Of a stretch of 64,000 nt of DNA, positions 1 to 11,200 are shown piece by piece. The position numbers and the translations under genes were made by a program. The notes beneath the pieces were generated by a model. The model had not been told where the DNA came from and did not search any database. It was given only the letters and a program-made list of their open reading frames with translations. Within the stretch, counting starts at the first letter, position 1, and every line of letters starts with the position of its first letter. Source of the DNA: Zygnema circumcarinatum (taxonomy: Eukaryota; Streptophyta; Zygnematophyceae; Zygnematales; Zygnemataceae); NCBI GenBank assembly GCA_037447605.1, contig CM074806.1:1626196-1690195 (forward strand), read 5' to 3'.

Positions 1-199
1 ATTGTGTCATATACTTCGGTATAATGGTCAGGGGCGAGGCAGCTGGTGGATGAGCTTTGCTGAATAAGTACGTGGTTTTTATAAGTATAGTTAGCGTACA
101 AAGGGAAGTTCGTTGCATTGTACCACCGTCCAATGGTTATTGCTGGTGATAGTAGATTTGCTATCGTTGTGGCTCTCTGATTTTGTGGTGAATTGGCAG

Positions 200-1472
200 G
201 TCTTTACGAATGGCGACCGCAAACACGCAGCCAAGGTCCTAAAGGCCCTGGGGTTGGAAAACTCTTTTGAACTTGTTATTTGCTTCGAGGACCTTATGGA
301 ACAACCTCCTCTTTCACATTACCCATATGAAGCACTAAAGACTGCATTAACGTCAGATCTTGTTAGTGAGAGTTGGATCGGTTCAGGTGGGGCACTGATA
401 TGCTGTAAGCCTCAACCGGAGGCATTCTTGAGAGCACTATCCCTTGCGAAAGCAAACCCTGCTCGAACGGTAAGGCAACTTCCAAGTGGTTCTTCAAAGA
501 GCAATTTTCTTATTTACGTCTAACAAGATGCGCTGCTCTGCACGGTGCGCCTGTGTATGAAGATTAGCTTAAGTATTTTTTTGTCTTTGATGCTTATGGC
601 GAAGTATTTCCAAGAGGGAAACTGATATGCTGATTTTTTTCCACTCTGGCAATTGACTTTTCAGCTTAATTCAAGCTGACGTCACAGAATAGAATTGCAT
701 CTTGGTGAATCATAGACCAGTCCATTGTTAGGATTCCTTTAACTCCAGTGAGATCCTTTAGTTCATGCTCACTCTCTTCAAAAAGTTAAGTGAAGCTGTG
801 AAGCCATTTACGTCCGTGTCCTACGAGACGCCTGCTGGACTGAGACTGCATCTTAATTCCAGTGAAGCTGTAGGAGCTACCCTCTGCCTCAGCGTGTGTG
901 TACAAGCTGAAATTCCCTACATCAACCACATGGACTGTGGGAAGGCTCCCCTTCCTTGTTGAGAGACGGCTCTGCTGACGTGACCTATCACGTTTTTTGT
1001 GGCCTTGCAGATTTTCTTTGATGACAGTGCACGAAACATTGTTGGGGCAAAAGCAGTGGGACTTCATACTGTGTTGGTAAAGCCTATGGTACCTCATAGA
1101 GTCAGCAATCTCCTTTGTGCTTCTCTTCTGCGTCTGCTTTTGGAAACTACGGATGCCGCCATCCGTAGTTTGTCAAGCTGAGAGGATCATCTGTCTGACA
1201 CGAATTCTGGGTCGCATCATTGACAAGTTGCTACTTTGCAGCTGCTTGCCAGAGCCAAGCAGGCATATCTCTTTTACAAAAGGTTTGGTTGTAACCTCAT
1301 CCGCTAGCCATTTTCTGCTTTGCAGGTTGGAACATCTGTACGAACGGCAGGGGCGGACTGGGCTATTGAGTCCATTCATAATGTGCGAGAGGCTATTCCT
1401 GAGCTATGGCATCCAATTGGTCCACTGGATGAAGGCGTCTTTACTAGCAGCGCTGTTGTGGTGAACGCATGA
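200..1472 (+). CDS. HAD-superfamily pyrimidine 5'-nucleotidase-like protein, 3' part (5' end outside or unresolved)
   Basis: Three exons can be joined in frame: 200-469, 1011-1076 and 1326-1472 (TGA), each bordered by AG acceptors and GT donors. The joined product contains VFTNGDRKHAAKVLKALGLE (HAD motif II region), an ICCKPQPEAF segment carrying the motif III lysine, then TIFFDDSARNIVGAK (motif IV, DD) and VGTSVRTAGADWA, and closes with EAIPELW and a short tail. This order is that of the plant/yeast SDT1-type (suppressor of disruption of TFIIS) pyrimidine 5'-nucleotidases, soluble Mg-dependent enzymes that dephosphorylate pyrimidine nucleotides. The catalytic DxD motif I exon is not visible; it must lie upstream of base 1 or in an exon I could not see in bases 1-199. 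The 541-bp first intron contains nothing recognisable. Family assignment is from recall of motif order; substrate is inferred. Confidence 0.85.
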
Positions 1473-2498
1473 ACTGCCGATGGGTGTTCGGCTTCAACCA
1501 CAAACTCATGGCTGTGTGTACAGAGAAGAGAATCTTCACTCACTCGATCCTTTTCGAATTCATTTATTGTATTGTAACAAAATTATTAGCTTTATGATTT
1601 TTCCGAGCTTTTTTCTTGTTTGTAAGTGGTAGCCACTTTGAGCATAGCAGTGGATGCATCAGTCGGAAGGTGACGATTTCAACTTAGCATTTCGAATGCC
1701 AGCGGACTTTACCCAGAGAAAGTAAGAGAGACTCTCTTACTCTCTACCATTAGAGAGTAAGATTTTGCAAGGGATTTTGTGAGTCGTCAGGAGTGAAGTA
1801 GTTGATCATGTGTAGTGTTGGAAAGGAGAAGCACCGCAGTTCAGGGTCCTGTGGTCTTGTTGGTACCAGGACCCGCTCCTGCCTGCATTCGGAAATTTTT
1901 TACTGATAATAATATTGTGGAATGAATTATGAGTTAAAATAACTGTCATTCGAATGAATGATTGGTATGGTGGCTGTTTCAATCTTTTTCTGAACATTTG
2001 AACGCGTTTTTTGGGCAAAATTGTTTCTTGTCTCAAACTGAATTACTCAGATTGAACATGAGATTCAGAAACTTCGATTTTTTTCCAGTTGAAAGTTTGA
2101 ACTTACATCGCAGGTGTTTCAAATGTTCAAAGAGTGAAAGTAACAATAATCTCACGATGGCAAGGCCTTCAAATGTACATGGATAAAATCAACATGGGGA
2201 ACCAAAGGAAGCGGTCACAAAGGACCTTAGGACAAAGAGCAAAGCCAGTACACGGAAAACTACTTCTAGGCTCAACAAGACGGCACTAGAAGCAGCCGCG
2301 TTCAAACGGTGCACTCGCACTTGAGGATTCCACCATACTGTATTGCGAATCACGATTCAAACAACGGAGCCGTAAACCTAGATTTAATAACATATTTGTC
2401 AAACATTATTCACAGTAAATGGCCACTCTGGTCAATTCCAAATTCCAATTCCAATTCCAAATGTGGTAAATCGAAGACCTTCAAATTTCTGCAATGGC
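1473..2498. other. Intergenic region with short repeats, no gene seen
   Basis: No coding frame with recognisable content. It holds a cluster of mutually complementary words at 1719-1763 (AGTAAGAGAG, CTCTCTTACTCTCT, AGAGAGTAAG) able to form alternative hairpins, and a short AATTCC tandem run near 2436-2458. It lies between two convergent genes, so both 3' UTRs probably end here. Confidence 0.5.
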
Positions 2499-3208
2499 TC
2501 AAAGATCATCAAAAGAGGCGTGTGGACCAGAACAGCAGCCCGGAGCGGTGGCAGAGAGGGCGCCACAGCAGTCCCAAAAGCGGAGGAGGCCAGTACCTAG
2601 AACGGCTGCGAGTTGATGTTCTTGGGCTTCACTTTGCCTAACAAAGCCGACAGCCTTCCCTCTCTCACCACCTGTGTACAAAGCAGTGTGATACCTGCAC
2701 CAAAGAGCCCTGTCAGTGTCTGCAACCATGTCATTCTTACTAGAGCATTCAAAGGATTCTATCAACAGAATGTGCAAACTGCATATTCACCCATGCCAAG
2801 CGAGCAATTGCAAAAGACATAATCAAATATGCGCACTTTAGAGAGCAGTTACAACCGTGAACAAAAACGTAATCCCCTGTATCTCGCTCGAGGCCTAACA
2901 AAACAGCATTCATTCTATGTTTCCCAAAATGGAATAACAGTATGTACTCCTGCTTCGAAGTTGGATGACAAGGACCATGGTTTTCCACTAGGTTTCTTTT
3001 ACGCAACTGCAGCAACGTGCCTGCACAATGCGCCGGTGTTGTTCTCGGGATCGAATGTACTCCCACATCTGCGGCAAGTAGCTGTGAGGGAGCTCCGAGC
3101 CGCCAGTGCCCTCCTGCAGGGCCTCTCGCCAGGCCGTGCAGGATGCAGGCCGCCGCCCCGCCCTCCCCACGCGGCGGCCCCGAGCACGCGAGCTGCTGCG
3201 GCAGCCAT
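2499..3208 (-). CDS. Small Cys/His-rich conserved plant protein (putative zinc-binding), two exons with GC-AG intron
   Basis: Exon 1 is 3208-3021 and exon 2 is 2694-2499, giving 127 aa. Exon 1 encodes an Ala/Arg-rich N-terminus (possible transit peptide) then CRRCGSTFDPENN and ALCR; exon 2 continues YHTALYTGGERGK, RFWDCCG, CCSGPHASFDD and stop. I recall a plant family of unknown function with the pattern CxxC..FDP.xN...CRxHT..GGE...WHCCG....GC...PHxSYDD, and the spacing here fits it. The fit needs the donor AG/GCACGT at 3021/3020 (GC donor) and the acceptor TGCAG at 2695; phase 2 is then kept. The alternative GT donor, 22 bases further on, would insert extra residues between CR and YHT. Exon 1 lies in a CpG-rich block, as do most gene starts here. 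Function unknown; metal binding is inferred from the Cys/His spacing. Confidence 0.7.
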
Positions 3209-4050
3209 TAGCGCACAGGCCGGGCCGGGGCGGGGCCGTGCTCTCTGCCAACGGCGCTGCGCTCTTGCAGAACAGGTACTTTTTATTTCACTCTCCCTCT
3301 CACAAATGCAAGTAAGCGTGTACTCGCTTCGGATTGGAGATGCACAATGAATGTTCGACTTTTATCTCGTCCCTCCCTACGATGGCGGTGGTTTGCCCCG
3401 CGAGTCGTTCTCAGGCTGAGCTTTGCTTGAAGAAGGAAAATTGAGAGAGAGAATTGGCGCTGCTCTCGCGATGGCGACGCAATTAGATGGACATCGACAA
3501 AGGGGAGCCAGTATGAACTGGTCGCGAAAAAGCTTAATGATCGTTTCGGTCAAACAGGAAGGAGGAGGCACACTCCTCTCAGACACTGAACTCGCAGAAC
3601 TTGTAAGGCTGAACCTGCTACAGCCAGAGACAGCTTCAGGAGCAGCGCGCATACATGAAGATCGAACGAATTTGCATGATGGATTGCATTCACTGCAAAT
3701 ATTTGCTGCTGACTTTGGCTGTTTCGAAATATGAAGTCGCTGTTTACTTTTAAGTATTCCTAGTTTTCCATCTTAATGTTCTTGTTGTTGTTGTTGGTAC
3801 ATGACATTTGCGCCGTTGATGATGAAGCCTGAGATTGCAAGTGCTGTGGATAGCGAACGTCCTTCCCGAACACGGCCTGTCTGTTTGTCTGTCTGTCTGT
3901 CTGCCTCTGCCACCCGCCCATCATCGCTGCGAATGTAAACGTTTGCGTGGGAGACGCGCTGAGAGGTCCCCGCGAACAGCACCACCGTCCGAAGCTCGCG
4001 TGCGCCGCACACGTCTCTCGCAGGATGCCGTCCGTCATCATACATGCATG
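3209..4050. other. CpG-rich to mixed spacer between divergent genes; unassigned ORF
   Basis: Upstream of the small minus-strand gene and of the TMEM131-like gene. A 103-codon plus-strand reading frame at 3423-3734 (starting MLEEGKLRERIGAAL) has no family resemblance I recognise and no clear splice partners, so I do not call a gene. A TCTG tetranucleotide run sits at about 3880-3904. Confidence 0.4.
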
Positions 4051-4166
4051 CATGCCCTCATGCCCTCATGGATGCCCTCATCCCCTCATGCCCTCATGTC
4101 ATGCCCGCATGCCCTCATGGATGCCCTCATGCCCTCATGGATGCCCTCATGCCCTCATGCCCTCAT
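4051..4166 (+). repeat. Minisatellite of ATGCCCTC / ATGCCCTCATGG units
   Basis: About 116 bp of tandem, slightly variable ATGCCCTC, CCCCTC and ATGGATGCCCTC words read directly from the sequence. All three frames stay open through it, which creates spurious ORFs of the form MPSCPHALMD. It lies just upstream of the GC-rich promoter block of the TMEM131-like gene. Confidence 0.9.
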
Positions 4167-4304
4167 CGCCTCGTGACCCATGCACGCGCGCCCTCACGCC
4201 ATGGCGTCGAGGGGAAGCGGCGAGCAGCACCGCGCCCTCATCCCCTCTCTCTTCGCGGAGGGAGGCCCCGAGTCCCCCGCGCGCTCTCCTCGGACCGTAC
4301 GGCC

Positions 4305-4519
4305 CTTGCGATTATTCCCCGCCCGCTCGTTGGGACGCGCGGCCCTGGGCGGGGGCCGCCGTACGGACGCCGCCCTCGTCACGCGCCAATGAACGGCGCG
4401 GGATCCAACTTGCGTGCGACCTTCGTACGGCTTCGTACATCCCCGTACGGCACTGCACTGGCGCTAGGGCGGGCCCTAAAAGTGTGGGCGGAGGGCGCGC
4501 CGCAGTTGGCGCTGTACGG
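4305..4519 (+). promoter_or_regulatory. GTAC-rich CpG promoter block upstream of TMEM131-like gene
   Basis: Six GTAC cores in 215 bp: CCGTACGG at 4305-4312, 4359-4366 and 4443-4450, CGTACGG at 4424-4430, CGTAC at about 4434, and TGTACGG at about 4513-4519. The block is strongly GC-rich and precedes a probable leader intron (donor AAAG/GTGAGA near 4841). GTAC is the known core bound by plant SBP-box (SPL/CRR1) factors; binding here is only inference. Confidence 0.5.
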
Positions 4520-5232
4520 ACGGGCCGCCCTCCCCGGCCGCCCGTGTGCCCCCGGCCTTCCTCCCTCCCTCCCTCCCGGGAGGAGGCTGACAGACAGGCC
4601 GACTGGGCTCGCCTGAAGCTGGGCCGGGTTGCTGGCGGCGTCGGGAAGGAAGGAAGGAAGGAAGCGCTGGGAGGGAGAGGGGAGGGGAGAGGAGAGGCAG
4701 CTGCGGGTTCTCTACCGCTGCAGGTATGCGGCGAGCAGGCGCAAACTGTCTGTCGCGAGGCGCATTAGCAGACGGGAGGACTTTCAGAGGCTGTTTCGTG
4801 TAGGGCTTGTCTGCAAGCTTCGTCTGCGGAGTAGTCGAAAGGTGAGAACTCATTTTTCGAAGAGCTTTAGTAGGGTTGTAGCTTGCCGCAAGTCATCATG
4901 GCGAAGGTGCTGCTTTTTGGGGATTGCAATTCATGGGAGGCAAATACTAGTGACACAGATGTAGGTGTTTAAACTTGAAGTCGTTGTTTGCTTTAAAGAG
5001 GTTGCGCACCAGAATTCTATATTTTCCAGGCTTAAGTCAAGTGCTAAATAGTGAATGCCTCTAAGGAGGGCAAGCTCGTTTTTGGACAAAGCAGGTCATT
5101 TACACAGTGATAATGTGAAAAGTGGACTTAGATACATGAGCATCCCGTTGTAGCAGGATCGGAATGCAGCTAAAGCTCACAAACTACTTAATCATGGGAG
5201 TATGCTCATAGAATTTTTTTTCTCTGACACGC

Positions 5233-8200
5233 ATGGGGTTTGTGAGATGGATGGCAGTAGCTGGGATGGGCATCCAGAGAAGTGTATGTCATGGAAATCA
5301 TTTGGAAATTGCGTATTTCCTGAACATTTTGAGACTAGGCTTCGTAACACTCCTTTTGTCCACAGCAAGTTCATTGCAATTGGATGAAAAGTTGGGCCAT
5401 CAACGTCAGCAAGGAGAAAAGATACCTACTTCGTCTCGTCCAAATTCCGCAAAGGATAGCTCAGGAGTAGTGCCTTGCAATGAGTCCTCCTGGGCATGCA
5501 CTGATGAAGAACAGGGAAAGGAGACAAGCAATGCGGAGAAGGCAGAGACTGATTCATCTGAGGAGGTGTCAAAGGACATTGAGGATGCTAAGTATGCAGT
5601 CAGCAGCAACTCAGGATATTACGCAGGCCACGGTGACTCGCAATCCAATTCAGGCAAGAGGGGTCGGCGAAGGAGCGCTGGGAGCAGGCAGAGAGATTCA
5701 GCTTCGAAGGTAACCTCAGGGGAGGCAGGAGACTTGGAAAGCAGCAAGTCTGGACCGAGCTCGAGAGGGTTGGGACAGGGTTTCGTCGCAGGCGATGCGT
5801 CAGAGAATTTTTTTCAGGACTCGCCGGCGGACACATCACAAGACGGAGAGTTCACCTGGGCCACTGCATTGCGTTTTCAGGCTGGGAAGTCAGAGTCTTC
5901 AACAATGAATGTAACTGTGCTACCAGCCTTCCTAGATTGGAAGAGGCAGCCTGTTTGCTTGCCCGTTGCCACCTCCTTCGTCATCATAAACACGTCAAAC
6001 GATACGAGCCTTGCTGTTGAATCGATTTCCACGAACGACATTCAATTCTATCCTGCAGACTTTCGTCAGACACTGGTGCCTCCAAATGGACGGATGCTCG
6101 TTTCAATGCTCTACCTTCCCCGTTTTCTTGGTACTGCAGAGGGAACACTCCTCCTCGGGACATCTGCTGGCAGAATCGCTATGCAAATGCATGGACGTGG
6201 TGTGCCCTCTATGTTCAACCTGGAGCCTTTGGTGGGTGTCAACGTTCCTGCGGGCAGGATTTCTAGTTACAGGATTTCCCTTTATAATCCTTTCGACGCA
6301 CATTTGCAGGTCGTTGAAGCGCAAACCCATGAAGATTTTTTCTCTCTTCACCTCCCACGCGATGCTGCATTCGAGCAAGATAGTTCAAAGGACATTCGTC
6401 AGGAGGAGAAGCAAGAGGGACACGGCAGACAAGAAGGGGTTGCAAAACTGTTTCTGCAAGGTCCCACTCCACTGTGGGAGTTAGGTAGTCATGAGAGTCG
6501 CCCGATCCTTGACATAAAATTCACTGGTGATTCGATTGGACGTTATGTAGGTGTAATCAGGCTGCACATAAAGCATCCTCAGATGGGCCTTCAGGTTCTG
6601 ATGGTTCCGGTAGAAATTAATGCTGTAGGCGAAGGCTTGCACTTGGCTCCCAGGGAAATTTCCTTTGGCACGTTGACGAATCCAGATCAGACAGTGGTTC
6701 GTCAGGTGAATCTTATTAACACAGGAAGCAGCCCTGTCATGGTGGAGGAAGTGGTGAGTTTGGCTGCAGATCCAAATCTGGTGGAAGTGAAGTTTGAAAG
6801 GGGTCTAATTCTGCAACCTGGCATGATGATGTTAGCAGTGGAGCTGATATATGTGGGCGGCCACGAGACGATTCCAACTCAATTTCCTGATGCAGACTTT
6901 GCTGGTTCAGTCTTGGCTGATGCATGGTGGCAGGAGGGGCGGGTGGAAGTTAGGACCAATTGCAGTATTTCTCCCCACCTGGAGATAGTCTACACTGCAA
7001 GGGTAATGCACGGCTATTTTGCTCTTATTCCAGGGGATAGCAACATCTTTTTGTTGACTCAATATGTGCCCTGGGCCCTCCCGGGTAGTGCAGGCTTGGA
7101 AGATGGGGACAGTCTTGAGCAGGTGAAGGGGGAGGAGTCAAAGTCCATTCCTGTCATAGCTCAGAGCATGGCCATAGTGAACCATTATGCCACACCGCTG
7201 CTCATCTACTCCGTCATCCCTTCAGATTCTCGGTTTGTCGTGTTTGGGTTTGTAAGCGGTGTTCCCATAGCACCCGGAGTTGCCACTGCGCCATTTGAGA
7301 TTCGCCTTAATCCTGTTGCACTGCCGACGATGCCCCTTGTAGCCCACCTGCTGGTTTCTTCCAATTTGTCGGAGATGGTTATACCACTGCATGTGCATTC
7401 GGGAAAATTACATTTTGCTCTCCCTGGTGAAGCGAATGCAGACTTGAAGAAGTTGGGCCGCATTCTGAATCTTGACCTTGGCCTTGTCTCTGTGGGTCAT
7501 ACACTTCAGCGAGGGTTCAATGTGACCAATGTTGCTCCCAAAGCGGTCGCAATCACTGCTATTAGCTGCACTCTCCCGGAGCTTGTCCTCCAACTGGACA
7601 GTGTATGGGACCATTTCGGAAACCTGGTGGGAGGGCTGGCGGCAGCAGAATATGCTGACATACGACTTTGGAAAGGCTCTATTACTGTGCCTTTAAACAA
7701 GGGGGGAGGAAAGAAAACAGGGAAGGCAAGCAGCAAAGCCAACAAGAAAAGGAGCAAGTCGTCATCTGTAGCACCTGTGGTTTATCTGCAGCCAGGACAG
7801 ACGGCCGTGTTCGGTGCTCAGGTTACCCCAACGGAGGCAGATTTGAAGACGGGGATGATAGAGATGAAGACACCCTATGAGACGCGAACAATAAGTGTGC
7901 AGTATGAGAGTCTGATGGGTGCTGTTGCCCTCTCTCCTTCTCCTCTGATATTCCCGCCCTCTTTCCCGGGCCGTCTCCTGCGAAAGCGCCTGTATGCTAC
8001 AAGCACTTTCTCTCGCCCAGTCAACCTTTCCAGCCTCATTTCATCAGACGTGCGAATTGTTCCTGAATTGACAGTCACTCAGTTGCCACCTGGAGTGAAG
8101 ACTGAGATTGGCAGTGTGGTATTTGATCCCGCACGTGGCCCAGTGGAAGACAACTACATGCTTGGGTGCTTCGGTGCAGCGGCGGGTGGAGTGGTGCAGG

Positions 8201-11200
8201 GTAATAGACCTGGAAACAATCAGGGAAAGAAAGGGAATTGTGACGCTGCCTGCAGGGGCCATGGCGTAGAGAAAACATGTGGATGGGGGCCGCATGTGAG
8301 GGAGGTGGAAGAACAGGCTGCATGGAGGAGAGAGGAAGTGTGGCTACGATTGCGAGCTGAAGGCCAAATTGATGTGGAGGCTTCCTTGGCTTTGCAAACC
8401 TCACTAGTAAGCAACTGGGTCGTATCAGTGAAGACTTCTCTAAGCCGGCCGCAGGTGATTGCTGATCCTGCAGGACTCAACTTTTCCAGAGTGCAAGTCG
8501 GCAGTGCAATGATGCAGCCAGTACGAGTGACCAACCCTAGTGACGGACCTGTACGGATGCAGCTTCTGGTGGGAACTGCAGTGGAGAGAAACTGCACCTG
8601 CAGGGAGGAGTTGCCGCAGAAAAAAGAGGTATCATCTGGAAGGGATGGTTGGCATGGGCTCAGGACAGTGAAGTCGGATAGCCCATTGTTTGCTCTGGCA
8701 GAAGGAGGAGTAACAGAGGTAGTAGTGCCGGCCAAAGGAGAGGCTGTTCTTGGACCTATTGCTTTCCAACCTGTGCGCTTGTGTAAGGTGGAAGGTGTGA
8801 TTTATGTTCGCAACAATTTAACTCGACTGGAGTCAGCACCATTAGTGGCAGAGGGAGGTTCTGGACATTTAGATTTTGAAGAAAGAGCAGGTCCAGGAAA
8901 TGCATTGCAGTTAAATGTATCTGCCATGCAACTTGGTCTGGAAGGCGATACAGACTTGGAGGTGCAGCGTTATCGGCTACAAGAAGAGGCTTCGCAAAAG
9001 GGTTGGCCTCGGCCAGTATTGCGGAAGCTAGTAGCCATTAACAGGGGCAATTTGCCACTTTTAGTAAGTAGTCTCAGCTTAGTAGCAGGGCGCGGAGACT
9101 GTCAGGGCCATGGCTTCAGCATCTCTCCCTGCCGCTCTTTCTCGTTGGCACCTGGACAGACTTTACCATTAGAACTGTCGTTCCGACCAGACTTTTCTGC
9201 CTCTCAGGTTGTGCAGGAACTTCGCGTTTCTACTTCGGCGGGTTTTGAGAGCTTCCAGCTTATAGCCCAATTCCCCCACGAGCTTCTCACTCTCTGCGTG
9301 GAGGCTGCCCCAAGTTCAACTGGAGATGCAATGCTGCGGAATCTTTGCCTATTGCTCCTCACCGCCCTCCTTGCTGTTATTACGAACTCACTACGTCGTG
9401 ACTTTACAGTGGCACCTTCACCATGGTTCTCTTCTGACTCTGCTGAAGCGTTTAGCACTTTAGGCAAGAAGGCGTTGGCCTCTACTGTGCTTCACACTAG
9501 ACACCAACCGCAACCGATGAATACTGATAGTTTCTCAGATATTAAGTCCGCAGAGGTAATAGATTTGCAACTAAAATCGAGCAGATCTTTGGGGGAAGGG
9601 ACTGATAGCTGTGCAGATCGCCATTTAGATGCAGTCTTTGGCAAAAGCCGAAGCCTGGGAAGTGCCGAACAGTTTAACGTGACAGGGAGTTCGGAAGAAG
9701 TTCCAACAGATCGCAAATCAAGCGGCTTTACATCTGTACAGCAACCTGCCGTAGGCCCCCTGGTCAAGTCCGAATCTTTGAACAACGTCAGTAGTAATAG
9801 TCGGGATGGAGGAGTAGAAACGTCAGATGCGGTCAAGAGTACCGTAACAGAAAGCAATGTCTGCAAGGAATCAGTTCCCATAGAGTCAGTTGCTCTTAGT
9901 AAAGTGGAATCGTCCAAAGGTGGCAGTCCTATTAAAGGCAGAGGTCCGGAGAAAGGAAGCTCGGGTATTGGGACACAGCATTGGTCAGCAAAGCCTATGC
10001 GACACGATGTGCAGAATGCTGGACCGGAAGTGGATGGCAGTGACTCTGTGAAACGTGAAGTGAAACAGGTGATGGCAGGGGATGCTCGACATTCTAGTCG
10101 ATCTCCAAGAAAAGCAACTTTCAAGCAGGGCAGTCAGCATGTACATAAGCACGTAGCTGCCGAAGGGGAGGTAAAGGGAGCTGGTGGAGCTGCAGATATC
10201 TTCCGGCCAAAAAATGCCACTACATCAGTTACAGATGAGGCTGTGATGAGTCCCAGTACTGCTTTAGGTGCTGCAACCATAAACCCCAGTAGTATGGAAA
10301 AGGAGAGAAGGAGCAGAAAGAAAAAGCAGCGGCATGTAGCGATAGCAGAAACAGGAAAAGGAGACAGCCTATCTTTTAATGGGAACAGAGTGAAAGATGA
10401 GGCTTCCCCACCACCCTCTCCTGCTACTGCTGGAGGCATTGCCAGCCCTACGATACCTTCAAGCCCCACCCTGCGGCCTATTCGAACGCGAATGGCTGTT
10501 GCTTCTACTCCAACCCCTTTGCAAGCCTCTCTACCTATTTTTCCTAAAAATGCATCTCCTCCTTTTACATCTGTCTCAGGACCAGGAGGGGAAGGAGAAC
10601 GTTTGTCTGTTTCGAAGATACTGGGAAAAGCTGGAGACAATGTAAGGTCGGGCTCATCGTTGGGCTTGTCAGCTTCTCCTACCGTAACTGTAAGCCTGTC
10701 AGAAGAAGGGCAGGGGAGAAGCCCGGTTCAGAGGGGCTACTCGCCATACTTAGATGTCCCAACCACAAGCCTGCGTCAGTTTCCGCATCCACGGGGCCGT
10801 GAGTTAAGTGCTACTACTGGTGGGGAGGATGTTCTTGGTGGCAAAGAGGTGACTGTGTCTGCAGCAGTGATGGGTTTAGCAAGTGGGGGTCGTAATCGAG
10901 GAAATTTTCCCACATCAGGGAAAGGAAGTAGTGCTGTACCCACAGCAGCCGCTACTACAGATGCCCCTTCTGGTGGATTTAACACTAGTTGGCGAGCTAT
11001 CTCCAGGCATGGGGGGGCCACGTTGGAGCAAAATGGCGAAAACGACTTGGCCCGAGTAGTTGGCAACAAGGACACCATCTCTGGAGTACAGGAACGACCA
11101 AATAACTTGGTAGGAGATGAGTTGGAGTTAGCTAGACTGCTACAGTCTCCTGCAGAGGGGGAAAGGCTTGGTTTGAGGAGTGCCCAGGTTGCAGGAGGCT

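Noticed and set aside
3423-3734. 103-codon plus-strand ORF as a separate gene
   Set aside because: No family resemblance, no clear splice partners; another frame of the same DNA looks equally coding-like, so there is no basis for choosing.
3947-4768. 273-codon ORF over the minisatellite and CpG block
   Set aside because: The frame is kept open by the ATGCCCTC repeat and high GC; its composition is repeat and Arg/Pro-rich with no domain.
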